Shown: in pieces, positions 8,112 through 15,801 of the stretch | How positions within the stretch are numbered: the first letter of the stretch is position 1 | Layout: each line of letters starts with the position of its first letter | DNA from: JAFIFT01 sp020051095 | GTDB taxonomy: Bacteria; Pseudomonadota; Gammaproteobacteria; Legionellales; Legionellaceae | Direction of reading: 5' to 3' | DNA length: 64,000 bases | NCBI RefSeq assembly: GCF_964199965.1 | Contig: NZ_CAXMZT010000003.1 | Location: 62,001 to 126,000, forward strand | Program-made: the position numbers and the translations under genes | The notes under the pieces: generated by a model | What the model saw: the letters and a program-made list of their open reading frames with translations, nothing else | Told to the model about the DNA's origin: nothing | Database searches by the model: none

Positions 8112-9218
8112 ATGCAGGAGGAACCATGCGATGATCATTATCACCGACTATTAGCCAGATTACCCTCGTTTGGTATTACTCGCCTGGCCAATATCACCGG
8201 CTTAGACCCATTGCCCCTGATGACTGTCATGGCAGTTCGTCCCAATGCTTGTTATCAAGCTATCACGCTGGGTACTAGCTCAAGCAAAAAACAAGCGATG
8301 ACAGCTGCAATCTCCGAAGCAATTGAGCTATTTTCGTTAGAATACGATCTTTCTGCCGATCTCACAGGTTCTTATGATCAATTAGCCAGAAATTATCCCC
8401 TGCTATGGCCAAATACACCTTATCAACGCCAGCAGGATGAATTGAGAAAAAAACTAGTGCAACAATGGATCCAAGTTTCACCCTTGGGTGATGAGCATCC
8501 AGCCTACCTACCCAAACGTTATTTTATCCCCCATGCAACGATCAAAAATCGTCGCGACGAGATTGCAACATCGTCCATTGCCGGTATCGCGTGTCGAGAG
8601 AGCCAAGAAGAGGCGCTGTCGCATGGGTTGTTTGAGTTAATTGAGCAAGACTGCAAAATGCGTTTCGCTTATCAATTTAACCATGACGATTTTCGTATCC
8701 ACTTAGACAGTGTGGCCTCAAAATCAAACCGCTTCTTGCTCCAAGAGTTCAAATCGGCCGGTATCAAGCTTACTATCACGGATTTGCAATCAGAATTATG
8801 TGTGCCTTGTTATCAAGTCCAAATGGAAGTACCTGTGTCCAAAACCAAATCAAATGTTAAAACATTTCGTGGCTATGGTTGTGATTTCGATCATGACCAT
8901 GCCATTGAGAAAGCACTGAATGAAGCAATCCAAGGCAGCCGCAGTTATTTGAGCGGTTGCCGTGATGAAACAGACTTAAGTTGGTATCTCCTCGAAATAG
9001 CGCCTGTTATCAATGAAATAACGCTTACGCATAGGCCGGAATGGCGATATGTTGAAGACGATCCCAATCAATCGATTTTGCAGCGGTTAAAGAGTCGATT
9101 GCAACGATTTGGTTACCCCGCCATTTATTATCTTGATCGCGGCAAAATGGCTATTCCTTTCCACGTTACTCAAGTGATTGTGCCTGGATTGATTGGGTCG
9201 TCGTTATTATGCGTCTAG
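8112..9218 (+). CDS. Stand-alone YcaO-domain protein
   Basis: 368 residues, almost all YcaO domain. YcaO enzymes use ATP to activate amide oxygens, giving azolines, thioamides or amidines. The nucleotide/Mg-binding helices are visible: KKQAMTAAISEAIELFSLE (about residue 58-76), EEALSHGLFELIEQDC (about 160-175) and HAIEKALNEAIQGS. The C-terminus has VIVPGLIG but not the PxPxP tail of azoline cyclodehydratases. No fused E1-like or TfuA partner is present. The ATG at 8112 has AGGT upstream; a perfect AGGAGG lies inside the coding region at 8116-8121. Dodecin follows after 45 bases. A thioamide-type role is suggested by the neighbouring desulfurase. Confidence 0.85.
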   Translation: MQEEPCDDHYHRLLARLPSFGITRLANITGLDPLPLMTVMAVRPNACYQAITLGTSSSKKQAMTAAISEAIELFSLEYDLSADLTGSYDQLARNYPLLWPNTPYQRQQDELRKKLVQQWIQVSPLGDEHPAYLPKRYFIPHATIKNRRDEIATSSIAGIACRESQEEALSHGLFELIEQDCKMRFAYQFNHDDFRIHLDSVASKSNRFLLQEFKSAGIKLTITDLQSELCVPCYQVQMEVPVSKTKSNVKTFRGYGCDFDHDHAIEKALNEAIQGSRSYLSGCRDETDLSWYLLEIAPVINEITLTHRPEWRYVEDDPNQSILQRLKSRLQRFGYPAIYYLDRGKMAIPFHVTQVIVPGLIGSSLLCV

Positions 9219-9266
9219 AAGCAATAGCTATACTAATACTGTAACGATAGGAATTAAGGATGCATG

Positions 9267-9476
9267 ATGACTGACAGAGTATATAAAATCATTGAGCTAG
9301 TCGGCACTTCTGAAAAGAGTATTGAGAATGCCATTGACAACGGCGTGTCTGAAGCAAAAAATCACCATCTACACCTAGACTGGTTTGAGGTGATTGAGAT
9401 TAGAGGGTTCATTGACAAACAACTTGTCAAATATTACCAAGTGCATATGAAGATTGGGTGTTATGAGCCGGTTTGA
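9267..9476 (+). CDS. Dodecin family protein
   Basis: 69 residues. The sequence RVYKIIELVGTSEKS..., DWFEVIEIRGFID and YYQVHMKIG matches the dodecin family: small dodecameric hollow spheres that bind flavin or CoA. The Trp of DWFEV, which stacks on flavin in archaeal and bacterial dodecins, is present. Two adjacent ATGs occur at 9264 and 9267; the second has better spacing from AAGGA (9256-9260). It is 45 bases downstream of the YcaO gene and probably on the same transcript, which might link the cluster to flavin or CoA storage. Family call is secure, the link is inferred. Confidence 0.9.
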   Translation: MTDRVYKIIELVGTSEKSIENAIDNGVSEAKNHHLHLDWFEVIEIRGFIDKQLVKYYQVHMKIGCYEPV

Positions 9477-9479
9477 GAA

Positions 9480-9506
9480 AATGGTTGGGCAGGCCACCCA
9501 ACCATT
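9480..9506. terminator. Bidirectional terminator hairpin
   Basis: AATGGTTGGG (9480-9489) pairs with CCCAACCATT (9497-9506) around a seven-base loop. On the minus strand it is followed by TTTTCTC, a good U-tract for the 9514 gene; on the plus strand by CAATCAATTATT. It lies between convergent genes. Confidence 0.75.
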
Positions 9507-9513
9507 CAATCAA

Positions 9514-9906
9514 TTATTCGATGTTAATTGTGTATGAGTGGGTTCGGAAACCATCATAGGTCATACCCTTGAAAACTAAGCCATGGCAGGCTGCGTGCAT
9601 GGTTGGTTCCCACATATAGGGTCCATCTTTGATATCAAGCACACACCAATTAGTTTGATCTAAAACCAAGGTCACATGTGCAAACCCGTTCACACATTTT
9701 GGGGTGTCACGGATAATAAAGCTTCTTGGCCCTAATGATTGTAATAAAATATCACCATCCGCGGTTGCATTGGCAATATAGATGCCAGGATGCGACTGAC
9801 TGCTGATATGGAAATAATCTTTATATCCACAGAAAAATTCCGATTTTGCCCAAGTATTAGCGGCAAACAAAAAAGAAAGGGTTAAAAAAAGCGAAATTTT
9901 TTTCAT
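9514..9906 (-). CDS. Small secreted protein of unknown function
   Basis: 130 residues from the ATG at 9904-9906. That start is preferred because a signal peptide begins there (MKKISLFLTLSFLFAANTWA) and GGATC lies upstream; the longer frame to 9978 has an unlikely N-terminus. The mature part is about 110 residues with four cysteines (FFCGY, PKCVN, NWCVL, AACHG), an even number suited to two disulfides in the periplasm. No family is recognised. It is monocistronic and convergent with dodecin. Confidence 0.7.
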   Translation of the reverse strand: MKKISLFLTLSFLFAANTWAKSEFFCGYKDYFHISSQSHPGIYIANATADGDILLQSLGPRSFIIRDTPKCVNGFAHVTLVLDQTNWCVLDIKDGPYMWEPTMHAACHGLVFKGMTYDGFRTHSYTINIE

Positions 9907-10052
9907 TATTATGATCCTTTTAAAACAGCGGGACTTGATTATAGCCATGTTGTTAGATAAATACAATTTAATGATCATGATTATTTCACAACCCTACCAC
10001 CCGCTTTGTCAGACTATTCTTTTCCATGATTTATTCAACGAAAATTGGATAG

Positions 10053-11174
10053 CTAACACGCTTTTGATAAAACAGGTGGGCTCACGATCGTTTCTTTTCT
10101 ATTTTTCTCCGAATCAAAAAATTCTTTGAGCACCGATTTTATTGTTTCTTGCGCTGGAATTTTTTGTCCGCTCGTTATACAGTTGTCAAAATCGACCGTC
10201 TGATAATCAATACCGAGGTTTAAATAAGCGATCGCAAGCATGGCTGCCATTGAAATGGCTGACGTATAACGAGCACAATAATCTTGTTTATTGGTTTCAT
10301 CATCAACACCCGTATTAAAAATTGCCTTCAAGCCCATTAGTTCAAGTTCCTTCGTACTCAATAGGGCTGTATCTTCATCCTCACGTCGAGATAAGCCCCA
10401 GATACAATTAAACATATCCGGGATGTAGAGAGTTCGCTTTAATGCTAAACTATCTAAGTATCGTTTAGGTACTTTTTTAATATTTTTTTCATTTGGTAGC
10501 ATAGGCGCCGTTCCACAAATGGCTTTGTTCGTATCATTGGGATTTGTTTCAGCATAGCCAAAATCAATTAAATGCGGGTCATTTTGTTCATCAATCACCA
10601 CATTTTCGGGTTTAATATCCAAGTGGGCATAAGCTGTCTTGCTTTTTGAGGCAAGACCTTGATGAAGACTTGCTACGATGAGGCATAATTTTATCGAAAT
10701 CCTTAATCGCTCCTGGAAATCCAATTCATTTTTTTTCAACAATTTATGGAGTGGCCGCCCTAAATAAGGCATAACAGTATAAATTCGACTATTAGCGATT
10801 GATATGAGCCGGCCATAGGCAAGATTTAAATCACCAAGAATCTCAAACTCTTTCGTGAGTGATAGTCGTGTAATATGCTCCACTTTAATCGCATATCGAT
10901 TCCCCAGCTCATCGATACCAATTCGAACAATGCCATGGGATCCTTTGCCTATTCTTCCTTCTTTCTCAGGTGCCAAGGCAATTAATTTGCCATTTACCTT
11001 GAGAAAATCATGGTTGAGCACCGGCGCAGGATCAGAAAAAAGACTAAGATTGAATAATTGCGTACTAGGAAGAGATTTGAATTGAATTCCTTCATTCTGA
11101 CTTGCCAATAATTCATGAGCAAGCTTCCACTCACTAGCATTAATATTGAACTGATAAAGCATTGTGTTTGACAT
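10053..11174 (-). CDS. Eukaryotic-like Ser/Thr protein kinase
   Basis: 373 residues from the ATG at 11172-11174; an in-frame TTG at 11240 would add 22 residues. The complete kinase signature is present: glycine loop GKGSHGIV, Lys97 in YAIKVEH, catalytic loop HLDIKPENVV (Asp186, Asn191) and Mg-binding LIDFGYAE (Asp204). A stretch GTAPMLPNE occupies the position of the activation-segment end. It has no transmembrane or PASTA region, unlike ordinary bacterial Hanks kinases. The gene is alone and flanked by other accessory genes. A translocated host-targeting kinase (compare the LegK proteins of Legionella) is a reasonable inference but unproven. Confidence 0.8.
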   Translation of the reverse strand: MSNTMLYQFNINASEWKLAHELLASQNEGIQFKSLPSTQLFNLSLFSDPAPVLNHDFLKVNGKLIALAPEKEGRIGKGSHGIVRIGIDELGNRYAIKVEHITRLSLTKEFEILGDLNLAYGRLISIANSRIYTVMPYLGRPLHKLLKKNELDFQERLRISIKLCLIVASLHQGLASKSKTAYAHLDIKPENVVIDEQNDPHLIDFGYAETNPNDTNKAICGTAPMLPNEKNIKKVPKRYLDSLALKRTLYIPDMFNCIWGLSRREDEDTALLSTKELELMGLKAIFNTGVDDETNKQDYCARYTSAISMAAMLAIAYLNLGIDYQTVDFDNCITSGQKIPAQETIKSVLKEFFDSEKNRKETIVSPPVLSKAC

Positions 11175-11402
11175 CCTGTAAAACTCATCCCGTTTATTAT
11201 GTGGTTTGGTTAATGTTATGTCAAAAGTTTTTACTCCCAACCCTTATGACGTGCAGTGTTGAGATAATATGTTTTGTCCGGCACATAGTATTTTTTCATG
11301 GGACAAAATTTGATTAATATTCTGTTAAGCTATTGATGATAAACTGATTAAATAACCCATGCATTTCCATCAAATTTAAGATATTAAAAAAGAGGAAATC
11401 AA

Positions 11403-13079
11403 TTGAGTCCCTTTCACTACCTACAAGCTAAGATGGCTCGTTTTGTTTTAGAGTTTGCCATCATAAAAGATAAGCCTTATTACGAAATTCTGGCTGAGGA
11501 TGCTGCGCATGTCAGCCCGGATATAAAAAGCAACAATGAGAGCTACTATTTATTTAATATCAGCAGTAAATTCAATCAAGAAGAAGAAAAAACACGCTGG
11601 TATATTAAAATATTTAGGTTACATAACTTTCTTGCAACCCGTGTTCGACATTGGATTGACCGAAAAAAAGGCATCCATATCCAAGACCCAGATCCAGTGC
11701 AAACCGCAGACGACATAGCACAATTTGTATACACAACTATTAAACAAGATAACATTGACCCCCAGAAAGTTATTTTAAAGCACCATAATCCCGAGCAATT
11801 TCAAATGATTTTGCAAACGATCAATGACAAACTCAGTCATGATGGTCTGGCACCTATTCAAATGAATCACCGGACATACCAATTTCAAACGATTGATGTC
11901 CAACAACTGGTAAATAAGCCAGAAAACAAGGATGTCGTGCTTGATAGTATTTATATCGCCCCCCCAAAACCATCCAGTAAGTACGTTATAAATTGTGCCG
12001 CCCGTGGGCGTTCCTATCTAGACTGGATTGGCGATATGGAACAAGACGCCATCGCCACTCAAGCCAACGTGGTTGGTTTTAATTATCGTGGCATTGGCCA
12101 AAGTTCGGGTCAATTGATTCGCCAGCAAGATATCATTGATGATATTGTTGCACAGGTGAAGTTTCTAATTAATGAGAAAAAAGTTGACCCAAACGATATT
12201 ACTTTATATGGCCTTTGCTTGGGTGGGGCATTCGCTGCATTGGCTGCCGCTGAATTAAAAAAAGAAGGGATCGATGTTAAATTATATTTCAGCCGCTCGT
12301 TCAAACGCTTTGATCAAACCATCATCGACTTGGTGATGCCGAGGAAGTATGATAAGTGGCCCACCTATATAGGCAAAATTCTCTTCTTGCCCTTACTATT
12401 GCCACTGAGTTTCCTTTTTAAAGCCTATGTTTGGAGTTTAGGCTGGCAAGTCAATATCGAAAAGGCGCTTACGACGCTCTCCCCGAATCATGTAGACTAT
12501 GACTTTGCTGAGCCCTCAAAAACGGATAACCAACATGGCTATTGCGGTGATAAAATCGTTCTCTCCGAGAATAATGCATATTCTGTCATTCAATATAAAC
12601 TCAGCCAAAACGCATTCGAGCAAGCTCAGCGCGTAGTCGACCAAGAAAAAAATGAGCGCCTCAAAGAGTACATCAAACAAGGTGTGAAAATGGCATTCGG
12701 TGAAAGTGTCGCTCACTGGACGGGAGAAGAATCCCTCGCAACCCTTTTAGAAATAGAAAAAATCATCCAAACGATGGAAGAAAAAGTAGCTCATCCTGAT
12801 ACATCCTCCGACGAACTAGAGGGGTTGCAAGATGAGATTAACAACTATAAAGCGGTTCAAAAGGGGTTAAGCTTTGCAAGAATTTGTTGCCAATTAGCCC
12901 ACCAAGTGGCCCGAAAAAATCCCGACGAGAAACGTTGGAATCCACATGCGACAATTGGCCATAAGCTAAAAGCCTATGGTTTCGAAGGCGATCAACGAAG
13001 CCGATTGTCCTGGTTTGTCAATGATTATTCTAATAAACCTGCTATCAATACCGATTCACAAATTCCGGTCGTAGTGTAA
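11403..13079 (+). CDS. Alpha/beta-hydrolase-fold protein with cysteine nucleophile elbow
   Basis: 558 residues. It begins with TTG at 11403, which has a near-perfect GAGGA (11392-11396) six bases upstream; the first in-frame ATG is 10 codons later. The hydrolase core covers about residues 190-300: YVINCAARGRSY, VVGFNYRGIGQSSG (oxyanion region) and YGLCLGGAFAA, the nucleophile elbow. The elbow reads G-L-C-L-G, so Cys272 replaces the usual Ser, as in dienelactone-hydrolase-type enzymes. A long helical C-terminal region with charged coiled-coil character (about 390-500) follows. No signal peptide. It recalls large hydrolase-like Dot/Icm substrates such as the SidB group, but I cannot confirm homology. 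Confidence 0.7.
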   Translation: MSPFHYLQAKMARFVLEFAIIKDKPYYEILAEDAAHVSPDIKSNNESYYLFNISSKFNQEEEKTRWYIKIFRLHNFLATRVRHWIDRKKGIHIQDPDPVQTADDIAQFVYTTIKQDNIDPQKVILKHHNPEQFQMILQTINDKLSHDGLAPIQMNHRTYQFQTIDVQQLVNKPENKDVVLDSIYIAPPKPSSKYVINCAARGRSYLDWIGDMEQDAIATQANVVGFNYRGIGQSSGQLIRQQDIIDDIVAQVKFLINEKKVDPNDITLYGLCLGGAFAALAAAELKKEGIDVKLYFSRSFKRFDQTIIDLVMPRKYDKWPTYIGKILFLPLLLPLSFLFKAYVWSLGWQVNIEKALTTLSPNHVDYDFAEPSKTDNQHGYCGDKIVLSENNAYSVIQYKLSQNAFEQAQRVVDQEKNERLKEYIKQGVKMAFGESVAHWTGEESLATLLEIEKIIQTMEEKVAHPDTSSDELEGLQDEINNYKAVQKGLSFARICCQLAHQVARKNPDEKRWNPHATIGHKLKAYGFEGDQRSRLSWFVNDYSNKPAINTDSQIPVVV

Positions 13080-13144
13080 TCAAACGACGATCTTTAATGG
13101 TGAAAAAATACTATTTAATGATTAAACGCGTTTCGTTTGTTTTT

Positions 13145-13189
13145 GGGGTATAAGGAAAGTGTGATTCTTCACACCTTTCCTTATACCCC
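13145..13189. repeat. Long near-perfect hairpin between convergent genes
   Basis: The arm at 13145-13163 (GGGGTATAAGGAAAGTGTG) pairs with 13170-13189 over a six-base loop, with a single bulged C. A stem of about 19 bp is very stable and sits between the convergent hydrolase and PDE-like genes. It can act as a bidirectional terminator, but neither strand has a U-tract after it; on the minus strand the hairpin is followed by an A-run. Confidence 0.75.
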
Positions 13190-13203
13190 TTAACCTGGAT
13201 TAT

Positions 13204-14703
13204 TTATTGTGAGATTAAGTTGCTATTGAATTGATTTGTTTCTTGCAAATCAACTTTAGAATGTGTCTTTGAACTTGTACTGAAAATGTTAAGCCCCCTC
13301 TGCAAACCTGAAAAGCCCATAGCAGATGCAATAGGATTAATGATTAGGCTCAGGGAGTATATGAAAAGGTCTAAGGCTACTTGAAGCCACTCCATCGTTA
13401 AATTTGCGAAACTCACAAACAAGCTCGCATCAGGATAATTTTGATTCGCCGCTTGTATATGCTCATGGATCTGTTTATCAAACGACGTCACATCATCTTC
13501 TTTCTTTAAAAATGAACCAAGTTTATCCAACACAGCCTTTTGATTGTAATTCCCCAAGCGCCGTAAGACCTCATGCTTTAATTGGCTACTGTTTGAATCA
13601 GCTATGAGTGCATACAGAATTAAGCCTTTTTCTTCTGCTGTTTGTGCCGCAATAAGTTTTGATTGATAGTATTTGGCACGTTCTTTACCTTTTGTGCCGC
13701 TAAAACCAGGATTAAATAGCCCATTATTAAATACTCGAACCTCAGCAATTTTAAACTGGGATAGATAATGTTTTATTGATTCGAGAACGTCTTCGAATAG
13801 ATCACTCGATCTATCAGAATCAATTTTATCCAGTTTGTGCAAATGATACTTACTAAAAATTTGGTCAATTGTATTGCAAAGATTCTCTCCCTGACTGCCT
13901 TCTGGCATGGTAATTGGGTTATCTTCATAGCCAAAACAGTTAACTATTCGAGCTTTTTTCGAATTTCTCCCTTCAGCAAAAATTCTTTTGCGATGGGGAA
14001 TAACCAGATCCTCTATCACCGCTTTTTTATGCGCTTCATCATCGATACAACCCATGATGGGTAAATAATTTGGATTAAAATCATCACGACAACGCATCAC
14101 TTCTAAGGTATCAGCCATATTGATAAACTGTCTAATTAGATCAATGTCTTTATGATATTTGTTAAACGCATTCCTAAACTGTGCAGAATCGTCTTTATGC
14201 TCTATTGCTCCAGCCAGCACCGTGCTGATTGCCAAAGAAATTTGGTCTTGATCTTTCCTTGTTTGATTGATTTTATTAATCATATGATCAAAGTAATTTT
14301 TGGCTGCTATTGCACTGTCAGCATCCCATAAATCAACGCCATCCCCTTTGCGGCCTGTATCATGAAATAGCGCTGCAACTTGAATGAATTCTAATAACAC
14401 TTCAGGAGATAAGTTGAATTTATTAGCAATTTCACCAAAATTACCATCAAAATTTGGAACGTATTTTTGATATTGCTCATTAATTGCTTCTATTAGTTCC
14501 ATAGCAGCAATAGCATGGGGTAAACCATGAGAAATTCGTAATTGATAAACTTTCTCATCACCAATAGACAGAACCTTTGTCTTTCCTATTGGAATAATAG
14601 GCAATACCAATTTTTTAAGATTTAGCACACTCAATGGACGAGAATAATATCTATAATTGGCATAATCGACAGCATCTATGATTATTTTAGAAATTGGTTT
14701 CAT
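13204..14703 (-). CDS. SidE-type phosphodiesterase-domain-like (HD-fold) protein
   Basis: 499 residues, no signal peptide. The N-terminal half has metal-site motifs in order: SHGLPHA (His59, His63), ALFHDTGRKGDGVDLWDADS (His114-Asp115), AIEHKDD (His169) and NMADTLEVMRCRDDF (Asp198). This layout and the HDxxRxxxGxDxWDxxSA wording resemble the phosphodiesterase domain of Legionella SidE proteins and stand-alone DupA/DupB, which cleave phosphoribosyl-linked ubiquitin. The C-terminal half (about 300-500) is mostly helical, with a hydrophobic stretch near 440-470 (LDLFIYSLSLIINPIASAMG) that could touch membranes. No ADP-ribosyltransferase domain is present. Family call from memory of motifs; activity is inferred. 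Confidence 0.62.
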   Translation of the reverse strand: MKPISKIIIDAVDYANYRYYSRPLSVLNLKKLVLPIIPIGKTKVLSIGDEKVYQLRISHGLPHAIAAMELIEAINEQYQKYVPNFDGNFGEIANKFNLSPEVLLEFIQVAALFHDTGRKGDGVDLWDADSAIAAKNYFDHMINKINQTRKDQDQISLAISTVLAGAIEHKDDSAQFRNAFNKYHKDIDLIRQFINMADTLEVMRCRDDFNPNYLPIMGCIDDEAHKKAVIEDLVIPHRKRIFAEGRNSKKARIVNCFGYEDNPITMPEGSQGENLCNTIDQIFSKYHLHKLDKIDSDRSSDLFEDVLESIKHYLSQFKIAEVRVFNNGLFNPGFSGTKGKERAKYYQSKLIAAQTAEEKGLILYALIADSNSSQLKHEVLRRLGNYNQKAVLDKLGSFLKKEDDVTSFDKQIHEHIQAANQNYPDASLFVSFANLTMEWLQVALDLFIYSLSLIINPIASAMGFSGLQRGLNIFSTSSKTHSKVDLQETNQFNSNLISQ

Positions 14704-14790
14704 GATAATTGGACCCTAAATATAAATAAAGCAAACTGGATATATTTTATCAAATAAATATTAACGAAAAATTAACTTCCTATCGTGTAT

Positions 14791-14953
14791 AGTTAACTAA
14801 CTTTGTACTGGACAATTCTTAAAAAAAGCCGTCTTTGCAAACATAGTGAAGCAATCTAGAACAGAATTCCGTTCAGAGATCGAACTGGATTGCTTCGCAA
14901 AGCTCGCAACGACAGGGCTTTTAAGAAATTGTCCGGTACAAAGGTTAACTAAA
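14791..14953. mobile_element. MITE-like palindromic element with ~38-bp inverted ends
   Basis: The ends are inverted: left 14791-14830 (starting AGTTAACTAACTTTGTAC, then GGACAATTCTT), right 14914-14953 (reading GGCTTTTAAGAAATTGTCC, then GGTACAAAGGTTAACTA). An inner hairpin pairs GAAGCAATC (about 14848-14856) with GATTGCTTC (about 14888-14896). The CTGGATTGCTTCGCAAAGCTCGCAACGAC segment type recurs in intergenic palindromes of other intracellular bacteria. There is no coding capacity, so it would be non-autonomous. It fills most of the gap between the PDE-like gene and the 15019 gene. Confidence 0.8.
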
Positions 14954-15018
14954 GCAGGCTATTGTTTTTCGCAGAAATAGCTTATTATCAGGTGCTTTTG
15001 CATTCACAAGGAATTAAT

Positions 15019-15747
15019 ATGAAGTGGCTAATCTGTGTACTGTTTAGTATTTTTTGTCAATTTTGCCAAGCGCTACCGTTAAATATTTATGTATCCTATG
15101 AAGACAATGTCCTCAAGGAATATATCCACCACTTCACTGATTATTTAAAATCAAACGGAATTTTTGAAAAATACCATATTGAGCCATTTATCGACCGTTT
15201 TCCTTTGCATACCACGTTATACCTTGCTGATTTTGAATCAAACCATATTGCCGATGTCACCAAAATCATGACACGGGTAACAGCAAATTGGCACCCTTTC
15301 ACGATTGCGACGGCAAAGATTTATATCACCGAGGGTAACTACGTTATGCTGGATGTCGATTATCAAATCCAATCAAATGGGCTAAACCCAATCATTCAAA
15401 ACTACAGTGATGAAATGGTTTTGGCAGTTCACGACTTACGAAACCAAAATGCACCTATTCCAGACTGGGCAAAGAACTATCCCTCCAAGCAACGCGCCTA
15501 TCAACGCTATGGCAGCCCAAATGTGTTCTTTGAATTATCACCACACTTTACCTTAATGGCAAAAAAGTTTAAGGATAGCAAAACCGCCCAAGCGTTTCAT
15601 GATGACGTCGCATTATTGATTCAACAATATGAACAAAACAACCTTGAAACGCCTATCCATTTAACAGCTGCCCACATTGGTTTAGGGTATGTCAATGAAT
15701 ACGGGCAGATAACCAAAGAAATTGAGCGTTTTGGTTTTGGAAAGTAA
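15019..15747 (+). CDS. Exported 2H phosphoesterase-like protein
   Basis: 242 residues from the ATG at 15019, supported by AAGGA (15008-15012) and a signal peptide (MKWLICVLFSIFCQFCQA); the frame also stays open upstream to a TTG at 14962. Two HxTx motifs, HTTLYLA (His64) and HFTLMA (His176), are spaced as in the 2H phosphoesterase/LigT superfamily, whose members act on 2'-5' or cyclic phosphodiesters. The C-terminal HIGLGYVNEYG strand fits this fold. The signal peptide is unusual, because most 2H enzymes are cytosolic. It could be periplasmic or secreted. The substrate is unknown. Confidence 0.75.
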   Translation: MKWLICVLFSIFCQFCQALPLNIYVSYEDNVLKEYIHHFTDYLKSNGIFEKYHIEPFIDRFPLHTTLYLADFESNHIADVTKIMTRVTANWHPFTIATAKIYITEGNYVMLDVDYQIQSNGLNPIIQNYSDEMVLAVHDLRNQNAPIPDWAKNYPSKQRAYQRYGSPNVFFELSPHFTLMAKKFKDSKTAQAFHDDVALLIQQYEQNNLETPIHLTAAHIGLGYVNEYGQITKEIERFGFGK

Positions 15748-15762
15748 GGGTAGTTATTGCAT

Positions 15763-15792
15763 CTCTTTGTTAGGGCTAAGCCTAACAAAGAG
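15763..15792. terminator. Bidirectional terminator hairpin
   Basis: CTCTTTGTTAGG (15763-15774) pairs perfectly with CCTAACAAAGAG (15781-15792) over a six-base loop and is followed by GGTTTTC on the plus strand. It lies 15 bases past the stop of the 15019 gene and just before the convergent 15802 gene. Confidence 0.8.
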
Positions 15793-15801
15793 GGTTTTCA
15801 A

